From positions 1-47,500 of the forward strand of contig MCGE01000064.1 in assembly GCA_002105175.1 (NCBI GenBank): a stretch of 47,500 nt of DNA. Reading direction: 5' to 3'. The notes beneath the pieces were generated by a model, which was not told where the DNA came from, did no database searches, and saw only the letters and a program-made list of their open reading frames with translations. The stretch is from Absidia repens. Taxonomy: Eukaryota; Mucoromycota; Mucoromycetes; Mucorales; Cunninghamellaceae. Shown here one piece after another: positions 22,569 through 32,667 of the stretch. Every line of letters starts with the position of its first letter. Position 1 is the first letter of the stretch. Both the position numbers and the translations under genes were made by a program.

Positions 22569-23757
22569 ATGTTTGGCTCTATCGTAGCAATAACACCTGC
22601 CATCAAGACTTCAGAAGAAAACACAGTTGAAAGTAGACCTCCGTCTAAACCTTCAGATCCTATGGTAACGATTCTTGGTTGGAATAGGAATAATAATCTG
22701 TTGGGCTGACTCGCTTCCTTTCACTTTTTTCTAGGATCCATGGAATGACTCCTCTCTGCTTCAGTTTTGGCAACAAGCAATTGAATCTTACAAGGTAGGA
22801 ATAATTACCACATACCCTTGTATATATGTCAAACTAAGGTCGACTTTTTTAACTTAATTTTAGGTGCATCATAGTGGTACCCCCGAAACAAAAGTATCCA
22901 ACGATCCTCTTGTAGAAAGGTAAGCGATTATGTGACGAATATGTATTTCTGCAGTGAAACTTACCTTACTGATAATTTTAGAACAAAACGATTGGAATCA
23001 ACGATGGAGGATGAACAGGTAAATATCAAGCTTAGAGGGAAAATTGCCAACAACTCTGATTCTCGTTTTTCCATTATTAGATAGTGAACAGGAAACGAAC
23101 AAAACTGAATCATGCCAACAGGTCCACCACGCATGCAAAAAAAAACTCAACGAAAAACTTACGATTTACGGCGCCCCCATCATCTATTGAAAATTCAGTT
23201 GAACAAACCATTACAAATCAGCAAGCGGATAACAAGGATTTGGAGCGCGTAGACGAGACAGATCAACAAAATTACTCGGTGAACGTGGATTCAGATAAAG
23301 AAAAGGAAAATGATGAAGATGGATATGAAGAATATGATTATGACCAGGAAGCGGATAAAGAGAACCAAGAAAATCAAGATTACCAAGACTATCATGACTA
23401 CTACTACGGTTACGATTATGAACAATACCCTCAATATGACCAGTACTACCAACATCAACATCAACATCAACATCAACATCAGCATCAGCATCAGCCTCAA
23501 TCAGCGCCAGTGCCACCTCTACCGACAATGTTTGGACAACAAGGAAATGGTAAGCCGGATCATGCAAAAGCAATTTGGGTGATTTGTTCTGAGTATAATT
23601 ATTTGTAAAACTTTATAGGAAATGAAGCTTTCACTAACATGATCATGGCTTGGTACTACAGTGGTTATTACACAGGATTATATCAGGTAAATACTAAACG
23701 CCTTTTATGCATTTGAAACTAACATTATCAATCATCTAGGCACAGCAGCAACGTTGA
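22569..23757 (+). CDS. SMN1: SMN-like protein (Gemin2-binding helix + YG box, no Tudor)
   Basis: Core of the SMN complex that loads Sm rings on spliceosomal snRNAs. Exons 22569-22664, 22735-22794, 22864-22919, 22982-23018, 23081-23549, 23619-23686 and 23740-23757 give 267 aa. The N-terminal helix DPWNDSSLLQFWQQAIESYK (about 32-51) is the Gemin2-binding segment. The C-terminus FTNMIMAWYYSGYYTGLYQ (about 244-262) is the YG box that oligomerises SMN. In between, where animal SMN has a Tudor domain, the sequence is basic, then acidic/Tyr-rich, with a His-Gln repeat (about 23452-23500, CAT/CAA codons). Lack of Tudor is as in fission yeast SMN. A poly(A) signal is at 24008. Confidence 0.88.
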
Positions 23758-24063
23758 ACAAGGGCTCTCCGGGATTTGAATTGGGGTTTATATTTCTCTC
23801 AGGCGACCTCACCTGGTGTCTGATTGCGACGTATGATTGGCTAACTGCATTTGAAAAACATTTTTACTGGTCAAACATTTATCCCCATTACCCCTCCCTG
23901 TAGATAGAAAAGTTATAAAATCCCTCCTTTTTCCCTTCTACTTTCTAGAAACAATTTTAGTTTTTCTTTTTATTATTGCTTTTATATACATATATATTTT
24001 ATATCAAAATAAAGTTGTCCAATTTATGTCCCTCCCCAAGCAACAATACCATACTATTAAACG
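23758..24063. other. 3' flank of SMN-like and promoter of SPX-RING gene
   Basis: The 306-bp gap between tandem genes holds an AATAAA at 24008 and AT-rich sequence. No other feature is seen. Confidence 0.35.
24008..24013 (+). terminator. poly(A) signal of SMN-like gene
   Basis: AATAAA about 250 bp after the stop codon and only about 50 bp before the next start codon. Confidence 0.4.
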
Positions 24064-24311
24064 ATGAAGTTTGCCAAACAAATGGAAACGGAAGCAACTG
24101 AACTACCAGTAAATTGGCGGCCATACCTGATCAAATACCGAAGTCTGAAAAAATCTTTGCATTCTGTGGTGGAAGAGCTACAATCAAGGGGCTTATCTCC
24201 TCAATTGCTGTCTGATCAACATCAAGAAAATTGGACCTTGGTTTATGCTGTAGGGGGTAAAATCAAAGAGCAAAATAAAAATTCCCCAAAAAAAGCTATT
24301 TTAGTAACCTT

Positions 24312-24363
<52 letters not shown>

Positions 24364-25767
24364 TGGTACCAAAAACCAACCTCGACCATGTATCAAAATC
24401 AAAGTGGATAATCCGGCATCCTTCTCTTTGAACGACGACGATATTATACACCAAGCTATACCCTCGATACTTGGCTCGTACACGGCCGACACCGATCAGC
24501 CTTTCCAATATAAAATCGATTTGATCAAGGACATGGAGTTTTTCCGATTACTGTTGGCCGAATTGGAGCAGGCAGTTACTCTTTATGATTTAGAGCGACA
24601 AAAACTTCTTGCAGCTATGCAAGATCTTGAAACTCATCTTACGATTGCGGTAGGTGCAGTTAAAAAAATAAAACTAACAGAAATTCAAGGCACTAACCAA
24701 CTCATCACTGTTTTGTTTACATAGGCTTCACCGAGCAAAAAGGATCTCTACATATGGCGTGAAATATTCCATCTTTATTTATCAAATTGTCCTGCTGGTA
24801 TGAATATTCAAGACTATGAAATATGTAAAGAACGCTTGTCTCTTCTTTCTGATGACATTATCAGACGTAAACTTGTAAGTTGTGAAAAAGAGACGCTCAC
24901 ATTTACTATTCAAGCTGACTGAATGGCTAACTTGATATCCGCAGGACAAAAGGTTGTCATCACGACGATCTCGAACGGCGTTTGGGCAGTTTTTGGCGAT
25001 CAATCAACAAATTGCAATATTCCAACACTTTCAAGTACTGAACACCACGGCAATGAACAAGATATTGAAAAAGCATGATAAGCGGAGTGGATTGACGTAA
25101 GTAAAATATATCACAACAACGTAGCAAAATGATCATCACTTTACTGCTGTCATAGTAACTTAACACTTTCAATTTTTTAGAGCTAAATCTGAATTTCCTT
25201 CTTTTGCGAAAAACAACTCGGTGTTTCTTCAGGAAATAGATGCAACCCTTTTCCAAATCATCCAGTCCAAAATCATCACCATTGTTCCTCAACCTGATGA
25301 TTACAACTGTCCTGTGTGCTATGGTAAGAGATCACACCCCTGCTTTACCTTGTTTACTGATTCCATCTTCTAATAACTTTTATATAGGTATTACTTGGCG
25401 TCCTATTCGATTAGAATGCAAACACGTGTTTTGTGTAAGATGCCTGATCAAGGCTCATCGGAAAAGGCTCTACGATTGCCCTATTTGTCGAATGGAAATG
25501 GCTGTTGGCAATGCGGATGCAAACAATCTCGACAAAGAACTTCAAGAATTCCTGTTACTATACTTTCCACGTGAAATCAAGGAGAAACGGCGCGACAACG
25601 AATTGGAACAGGCAAACATGACTGTCAGTCATGACGTATCAAGGCGTACCCATCGACATCATCAAGGCTCACATCAAATGAATATAACGCCTTCAAACAG
25701 CATGGCATCCATTATACCTTCCCCATCATCCTCTTCTCATCATTCATCAAACTGTACCATCATGTAG
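24064..25767 (+). CDS. SPX and RING-finger E3 ubiquitin ligase
   Basis: Exons 24064-24256, 24363-24649, 24725-24874, 24945-25096, 25181-25323 and 25388-25767 give 434 aa. An SPX domain (inositol-pyrophosphate sensor) fills the N-terminal two thirds, beginning MKFAKQM and continuing with LPVNWRPYLIKYRSLKKSL. A C3HC4 RING follows: CPVC, then ECKHVFCVRC, then CPIC. All eight metal ligands are present. The C-terminal 80 residues are Ser/His-rich and unstructured. Fungi have a known SPX-RING family; a role in phosphate-linked ubiquitination is inferred from the domains. The first intron carries a poly-T tract of about 50 nt directly before its acceptor at 24362. A poly(A) signal is at 25837. Confidence 0.92.
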
Positions 25768-25836
25768 TTTTTATAGCATTCCACACACCCATTTTTATAT
25801 TGTTTTACATATTTATATATCATCACATCTTGTTCC

Positions 25837-25842
25837 AATAAA
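25837..25842 (+). terminator. poly(A) signal of SPX-RING gene
   Basis: AATAAA, 70 bp after the stop codon. Confidence 0.55.
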
Positions 25843-25944
25843 GTGCATTTGCTTACAATTTATTTGATTTGTCTATATTTGTTTTATCACTCTTTGGCGC
25901 CGCAGCTTTTTTTGGGGGAGGGGAGGTGGTAGTTTGAAGGATCT

Positions 25945-26425
25945 GGATTCAAGTCCCGCCCACGTGAGTATTTATTTTTTATTTTCCTGTCTTCCTTTTC
26001 GTTTTCTTTTTTTCCCTCATTTTTTCTTCACCATTCAACTTCTTTGAGTTCACGGTGATCTTAGATTTAGCGTTAGGACCAGTTTAAAAGGGTTTTCAGA
26101 ACAGGAATTACAAGATGCACGGGGAAACCCTTTTATTTTGGATTCAGGATTTGGACCACATTAGTTGGTTTTTTGGAGCCTTCATTTACTTAGTTTAGTG
26201 TTAGTTGCCCGCCCCTCATTCCTCCTCCAAAAAGTTCTTTACTTATTACAATAAACCCTTCTCCTTTAGTTTTCGTATCTATCAATATGCTTCAATAAAA
26301 TATCACTTTTTGTCTAACATATTCTGGCTCATTGTGTAGTAAACAATGTCCTGTTCTAGTTATTTTTGCGAGTATTCTATCATGTACTAGCGCTGTAATT
26401 CACCCACTACGAATCCCCCCAGGTA
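25945..26425 (+). repeat. dispersed repeat, copy b (long form)
   Basis: The head GATTCAAGTCCCGCCCACGTG starts at 25947. A pyrimidine tract, CACCATTCAACTT and the core near 26075-26160 (CCAGTTTAAAAGGG, ATGCACGGGGAAACCC, GGATTCAGGATTTGG) follow, then AATAAA-like signals. Similarity to the copy at 3893 continues through TCTCCTTTAGTTTT and CAATATG to CCCAGG near 26421. Confidence 0.75.
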
Positions 26426-26508
26426 AAGAGAGAACGATTGGTTGGCAATTATATGTCACTTGATATTAAAGGTACCTTTTTCCTTCTCTGCCATTCATAT
26501 TAGTAAAT

Positions 26509-26748
26509 CTAGCCCATGAAGCCAGCGCAGTTTTCCATATAAAATATTATAGTCTTCTCTAAACCGGACATCCTGTATATATCCAGTTCATTATTTTTAT
26601 CGCGTATGGTATAATAGAAAAATTCGTATGCAGAATTCCAAACGGAAGTCCGCGCCAAGGACAGTCCACCACTGTGTGAAATGATAGAGGCACCAATACC
26701 CATCCTATTCTTTATTTTTACTTTATTTTTATTTAGGCGGTCTGACAT
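26509..26748 (-). pseudogene. coding-like fragment of unknown origin
   Basis: A 79-codon frame on the minus strand reads like real protein (for example SGGLSLARTSVWNSAYEFFYY and ELDIYRMSGLEKTIIFYMEN) and ends with a stop at 26509-26511. I see no upstream exon that would complete it, and a perfect hairpin lies at its 5' end. It may be the tail of a decayed gene or element. No family is recognised. Confidence 0.2.
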
Positions 26749-26760
26749 TTGATCAGACCG
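26738..26760. repeat. perfect 8-bp inverted repeat (hairpin)
   Basis: CGGTCTGA at 26738-26745 and TCAGACCG at 26753-26760 are separated by a 7-nt loop, with AT-rich flanks on both sides. Confidence 0.7.
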
Positions 26761-26976
26761 ATCAGCATAAAATCAATATTTATGAAATTGGTCAGTCAAG
26801 ATCAAATCACATTTCGGATAGCAAAATGTGATGGCTTAGATGAAGAAATTTTTACTGTTTTTTTTTTATCCAGATACTGGTTTTTTATTGTGTTTTGTTT
26901 TCTTCACTTGTTAATAATTGTTTTTTCTATCTCGTATTCTTACTCACTAGCCCGCAATTTCGTCTTTCATCCATGG

Positions 26977-27126
26977 GTGCCCTCACCGTAAACATACTCC
27001 GAAAGTTAGCAACTTATCGCTGCTTTCGAATTGTTTTCGTCCAATCTTAATCCTCTATTTCATTTTCTATCCAAATCGGTACCCTCACCGTATCCATTCT
27101 CCGCAAGTTATCGCTGCCTTTCGAAG
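26977..27126 (+). repeat. imperfect direct repeat of about 50 bp, two units
   Basis: Unit 1 (26977-27030) and unit 2 (27078-27126) share CCCTCACCGTA, CATTCTCCG-like sequence, AAGTTA, ATCGCTGC and TTTCGAA in the same order, about 100 bp apart. Confidence 0.6.
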
Positions 27127-27689
27127 AACTTTTCTTTTAACATATTCCACTCTCACAAAAGAAAACTATAGCGTCAACTTGGCAAAAAAAAAAAGCCCCT
27201 GATTGACGAAAAATGATCCACAACATATCTCTAATGCTTCCAAACTGATACAGGGTCAATTTAAGCAAAAAAGTTTTTTTGCAAAATTTTCGAAAATTTT
27301 CAACGTTTCATTTTGGGCGCATTTCTGGGTTGAATGTACACCCATAGGCGTTAACGTTAGGCGTGATCCTTGGTTCCAATTTTTTGCAAAGGGGCTGCAA
27401 TATGCCAAATGTCAATTTTTTTAAAATTTGAAATAAAACGCCATTTTTCGCTGGAGAATCAGTTCCCATCATTATCACTCTATGGAATTCTGCAGTGGCA
27501 TATTTTGCAAAACCCTTGCCTATTTTCCTTTCAACGCACAAATATAAACAGTGTAAAGAAGTTGTCTTGATCTTCAAACCATTCTTTTCAGTCTCACACA
27601 CGCAGCAGAATTTTTTTACACCCACATATACCGTGCCTTTTCAACATGACAATTGAACACATGAAAAAGACTATTGGTAGAAAGACAAG

Positions 27690-28140
27690 ACATATTTAAT
27701 TCAAACGTAGACATAAACTATAACAACGAATACTAAGCTAACACTATTCTAAGATGTAGCCTAATCTAATGGTGGCCAAAATACTAAATCCAAAATGAAA
27801 GGGTTTCCTCATAATGTTTGTTTTGCGTTTTTGAAAACGCCCCTAATTCAAGTTCTAACACTATTCCTAGATAACCAGCACCCCAGTGAGCCTTTCCAGG
27901 ATATCATTCAGACTTTCAAAAAGGAAAAAAATAAAAAAGATAGAAAACGAGTGGAAAAAAAGGAGCTAAAAAAAAAAAAAAAAAAAGAGCAAATGCGGAG
28001 CCTGAATCATCCAGTTTTTTTTTATGTCAAATCAGGGAAATGTAAATAAGGGGCAATCGCCATAGTTACTTTAGTGCTTCTAGTCCAGCATAATTCACAT
28101 CATTCGTTTTACCTTTCAGTGGAAAGGCCAGCGTATCTAA
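27690..28140 (-). repeat. dispersed repeat, copy e (second subfamily)
   Basis: On the minus strand this copy begins with CCTTTCCACTGAAAGG, then AAAACGAAT, CTGGATGATTCAGGCTCCGC, a pyrimidine tract, TAGGAATAGTGTTAGAACTTG, GGGGCGTTTT, ACGCAAAACAAACAT, GGATTTAGTATTTTGG and a tail with GTCTACGTTTGAAT. The order matches the plus-strand copy at 42300 nearly throughout. Confidence 0.75.
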
Positions 28141-28503
28141 TTACATCCCAGTCCATCCCGTCAAAATCCACGCTAAAGATGTACATGAATAAATAAATAT
28201 AGTGTTGATGGTCCAGAAAAGGTCAAAGGCATTGATACAAAATCAAAGCGAAGTGATTTTTTTTATTGATCAGCAAAAATATGCCTGAATAAAAATACAG
28301 TAATGTCTGATATAGAATAAAGTAATATATATATAAATAAGGTAAATATCTCAATCTAAATAAAGTAATGTCTAGTCTAAAATAAACTTCAAGTGTATGT
28401 CTAAACAAAAATGAAGTAATGTAATCCTAAAAAGCATACAAACAAAGATTTAATATCCTTGTCCTAACTCATGCTACTACGAATGTGATTCCTTACGTTA
28501 TAA

Positions 28504-29593
28504 TTATTCTTCGTCTTCAGAGTCAGATCCTAATTCGATGTCTTCGTCGTCTTCATTTTCAGAATCTTCACCATTGTAATAGCTATGAAGGGAAAGGAGA
28601 GCAAAATGAGGTGCGATAAGTATTTCACGAAAGAAAGTAAATGGTGCCACCCCTCTTTTTTTTTTTTTTTTTTTTTTTTTGGTTCATACTCGATGGCAGC
28701 AGGGAAGATTTCATCGGTCAAGACAACACCGGCGGTGATAGATTCATCGCCAAACCATTGCAAGAAGTGCACAATATATTCGTCATCTTCGTCATCACCA
28801 GACTTGGGCTTTTCAGTTGGTTCCTGAATAATAAGGTGAGAAAATACTATTCAACGATCCATATGTCTCGAAGATATCTTACCTTGCCATCGTGGTATTC
28901 AATAACAGACTTGCTAATCACCTTGCTTTCATCATCATCCACAGTGAATTCCTAGGTAGATATAAAAATCATGTTAACCTTGCCGGAGTTTGGATGGATT
29001 GTATTGTGGGGTGGCGGGAAAGAGGGGGGGCACTTACCTTGGTTAAGGTTTCATTTTTGATGAGCGTATTTTCTTTGAAAACCTAAATAATGAACAAATA
29101 GGTGAGTGGCTTGAATCATCAATGTCAAAACTTCTCCAATTTTACTTACGGCGATCACTTTACGGTATTCAGGACGAGCATCATCGTATTCCACATCAAA
29201 GTCAATCAAATGCTCTAAAATCTATAAAAGAAAAAAGGATTGATCAGTCTCCGCCCTTGGCTGATCTGCCACATTCTTTAATTTCCCAACACAAATAACT
29301 TACTTCGATATCTTCTTCATTCAATTGGATGTTAAACATGGGAGCGCTGCTAATCTAAAGGCACAAGAATGGGTATCAGCAAGAATAAATAGCAAGCGAA
29401 TATTTTTGTTTTTAAACATACGCAGTAAACTTACAGCAGAAGCCCAGAAATTGGGGATGCCCTTGACGATTTCGCGACGTTCTTTCCAAAGAGGGGCCAT
29501 AAGTTTGCGATGGTATACTTCGACTTGCTTTTGAATTTCATCTTCCTTGGTTTCAAGAGCCAAAATACTTTCGTTGATCTTGTCGTCAGACAT
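28504..29593 (-). CDS. SET/NAP-family histone chaperone
   Basis: Exons 29435-29593, 29304-29354, 29150-29221, 29038-29082, 28883-28951, 28690-28823 and 28504-28582 give 202 aa. The layout is that of the SET/Vps75 branch of nucleosome assembly proteins: a long N-terminal dimerisation helix (QKQVEVYHRKLMAPLWKERR), then IPNFWASA, the earmuff segment with FNIQLNEEDIEILEHL and KEFTVDDDESKV, then EYIVHFLQWFGDES and a short acidic tail ending DSEDEE. Such proteins bind H3-H4 and, for SET, inhibit acetyltransferases. The product is short for canonical NAP1 (about 350-400 aa), which favours SET/Vps75. The exon at 28690 ends with a GTATGA donor, giving IDYYNGED across the junction. Confidence 0.88.
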
Positions 29594-30815
29594 TATTTGG
29601 GAGTAGAGTTTTTAATAAAAATAAAAAGGGGGAAAAAGAGATGAAGAAAAGAAAAAAGAAATAGGAAAATGCCCTTTTTTTTTGATAGCTTTATATTTTT
29701 ATTTCCCCGCTCATTGTTTTATGAAAAAATTTTTCAGTGGTACCTGCTGTGGAACCTTAAATGCAACGTCTACTGTCTGATCTGTAAAGGTTATGGCTGA
29801 CCGGAGCTTAATATAATATAGTCATCATCGATAAGATATAACTCTTTCAACGACAATCAGTTGTTAACAATCTGCCACACGGATTTAATGATCGAAGGGG
29901 CAAAAACATGATTTTAAATGCCGCTCTTTGAGACGCGAAAAACGTCAAAAAAATTGTACAATGAGGCGCATTGAGATATTAGCTTGATAATGGTATCGAG
30001 ATGGTCGTATTCTATAATCAGACAACCAATCATTCAACATAACCCAAAAGGCCAGCGTTCTCTATCATACTTCAGACAGAACTAAAAAAAAAAACAACTC
30101 AATTAGGCATATTCATTTTCCGCCTTTTTACGTATGACCCTTTCGCAGCTGACTCCTTGTTAAGTCTCTTTGTGGGTTTGCATTCTTTTCTTTTTTGAAA
30201 TAAAAAACTATAAACTAACTAGCTACCTCTCTTCTCTGATTACCTTTCCTTGAATACCATCAAAATATCCATGGTTTGTTACAAGGACCGAAAAAAACAC
30301 CATTGTCCCCTCGCTCACCGTTAACACTGGTATGACAACCCCGCAGCATATCGTCTCATGTTGAGAAGAATGTCCCTTACTTTGCTGGTCAGATCAGGGA
30401 CAGAAATTACGGTTAGCATCCATTCTGGATATTGGCGAAGTTTGGCGTACTTGCTCTGGCGATAGTGGTTTTTTAAGATAGCACTCAATTTTATTATGTT
30501 TCAATTTTGCAACAAACGATCTGCTTTACATCATACCCTCATATCATATGGTCTCTGTTTCGTATTCTGTTCTATCTTAATTTTTTTCCCTCTTCCTCTT
30601 AATTTGTTACTATAGATTATATCATATTTTACTGCAATCTCTTATTGTATCATTTTATTATTCTCACTCTCTTGCTTTTTGGAACATTTCAAATTTATTA
30701 AACCTCCGCTATTTCCACATTTCCTTTCCTTCGCTTTTCGTTTTTTTTTTTTTTTTTTTTTTTTTGCTTCCACTCAGCTTCCCTTTTTCTTTTATCCCAC
30801 CAAATCACATAACTC
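29594..30815. other. intergenic region upstream of VPS55
   Basis: 1.2 kb between divergent start codons. It contains a poly-T tract at about 30745-30766 and C/T-rich DNA next to the VPS55 start. No open frame with coding character or RNA gene was found between 29640 and 30740. Confidence 0.4.
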
Positions 30816-31910
30816 ATGGCCGGTCTAAGAAGTGAGTCATCCAAGAAAAATCATAGATGAATTATATTACGAGTTTCTTACTGTACATATTAATTTTTCT
30901 TTCTGTTTTGTAGCGTAAGAAAGACTTGTTTCATATTGCACCAAAGCTAGGACCTTACTTCCCATTCACCCTTTCTTCTTCACTTGATTTATAGCATCAT
31001 AGCTCTTGCTTTTGTCCTTGCCATAGGTTTTCTCCTTGTTATATTATCATGTGCTTTGTACTAGTAAGTGCTTACATTTTTAAACTGTTTACGTATCTCA
31101 TCCTTATCGTTGTGTCTTCATTTGTTTAGTAACTGGTGGCCTCTACTCGTCGGTAAAACTAAAAGCGTTGCTTATGTTTATAAATTGACACTGTACTGAC
31201 ACACACACACATATATATAATAGTTGCTACATATATTCTTGCTCCCATACCAAATGCTTTGTGTGCGCGATGTGCTGGTGAATATGATGTCATGTCTGAT
31301 TACAATAGGTAATAGAATTCTTCTCCTCTCCCCTCCCAAACAGAGTATTAAATACACGACGTGCTCGATGAAAAGATCTGATGCTGATGTTTTTTTTTTT
31401 TCTGTGATGATCAATAGTGGTGTTGTAGATGCCGGGCACTTTATTACAGGAATATTCATTGTCACCGGATTTTGTAAGTTTGGCAAAGGGGCCGTAGGCT
31501 GCTTAGATGGGCGACAAACTGGGGTTGATACATGGATGATTTTCTAATACAATGCATCTATTTTTTTTTATATATAGGTTTGCCTTTTGTTCTTGCACAT
31601 GCTGAAGTGGTAAGTTTGGAAGTAATAGTACTGAAGCACCAGGATTTCTCGGAAATAATTGCGCTGATCACACGTTGATTTTCTTGTTTTGCTAGATCAC
31701 TGTCCCGGCCATGGTCATGAGTATTTGCGGTGGTGTTCTGGTGTATGGAACAAGTATGTGAATTGTGAAAAAAAACAGGGCACTGGGGAAATAGGATTGG
31801 GTCCATGTTTTCGCTAATTTCCTTTTTTTTCACTGTTTTTCTTGTGTACTGCTCCATCTATAGTCATTGCCTACACCCATTTCTTCTCTCAACAAGATGA
31901 TGATTACTGA
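30816..31910 (+). CDS. VPS55: VPS55 / LEPROT-family endosomal membrane protein
   Basis: Small four-helix membrane protein that, with VPS68, controls late endosome-to-vacuole traffic; animal homologues are OB-RGRP/LEPROT. Exons 30816-30831, 30914 (one nucleotide), 30995-31063, 31130-31152, 31224-31308, 31418-31473, 31578-31609, 31696-31753 and 31864-31910 give 128 aa, the normal length. It reads MAGLRTIIALAFVLAIGFLL, then VILSCALYNWWPLL, VATYILAPIPNALCARC, GHFITGIFIVTGF, LPFVLAHAEV and ITVPAMVMSICGGVLVYGT, and ends THFFSQQDDDY. All blocks match the family in order. Only insertion of the single C at 30914, flanked by TTTTGTAG and GTAAGA, keeps the conserved N-terminus in frame. A poly(A) signal is at 32088. 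Confidence 0.92.
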
Positions 31911-32667
31911 ATTAGATTGAATACGACCATCGAACGACACTATCAAGGCCTTCCATCTATACAATGATTCCCCTTTTACCCACGTTATCCACGGCCCGTG
32001 TAGTATTTATTTTTTATTTCCAGCTTTTATATTTTGTTATTTCCTTCCCCTCCCTCCCTTCCCCTCGTATTACGTCAATTTATTGTGAATAAAACAAATT
32101 GTATTTGCCTTTTCTATATCTTTATATTGTCTTACGTGTAATGCTGTCTTGATTTCTTGATGATTTGACATTGATAGATTTGCTTTGATAAAGATATGTG
32201 ATATCATATATTGTATCTTTGCTCAATTCGTCAGTAATAATCAATTGTAGAATAGTTCAGGCAGCTCTTGTCGTGTCCATGTACTGTATTCAACTGAATC
32301 CCTGAAAAACAACTAACGCCTTCATTCCACATTTCACATATACTTCCTCTATTTTTTTTTTGAAAAAAATTGGATTTTATTCAATGGTATTAATAATGTG
32401 ATTGAAAAAAGAATGATAAACTAAACTAACAATAAAAAAGAAATAAAGACGATGACTATTCTAAAAATAAAGTTGTTGTATGAAGTTGGGACCCGGTATA
32501 CCGTCAGTTGCAGGAATCAATATCACCTAAAGAGATCCATCCTTACTATAAATACAAAACTACAATGCTGGTTATTGATATATTTTCATCAGCATATTGT
32601 CTTTTTAAACTTACATTCCACGGTCCTCATTGTTTTGAATAATGGTTTTCTGGGATGATGCTTTTTT
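31911..32667. other. convergent 3' flanks of VPS55 and the ankyrin/anillin-C2 gene
   Basis: AT-rich DNA with the VPS55 poly(A) signal at 32088. The small open frames resemble nothing. Confidence 0.4.
32088..32093 (+). terminator. poly(A) signal of VPS55
   Basis: AATAAA about 180 bp after the VPS55 stop codon. Confidence 0.5.

Larger units (their letters stand above)
25768..28503. other. repeat-rich, gene-poor interval
   Basis: This 2.7 kb has no convincing gene. It contains dispersed repeats at 25945-26425 (+) and 27690-28140 (-), a hairpin at 26738, a coding-looking fragment at 26509-26748, and an imperfect direct repeat at 26977/27078. From 27180 to 27690 the sequence is AT-rich with no family resemblance. 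Confidence 0.5.

Noticed and set aside
25946..25966. tRNA gene suggested by a B-box-like TTCAAGTCC
   Set aside because: No convincing A-box, anticodon arm or paired acceptor stem upstream. It is kept only as a possible tRNA-derived head of a repeat.
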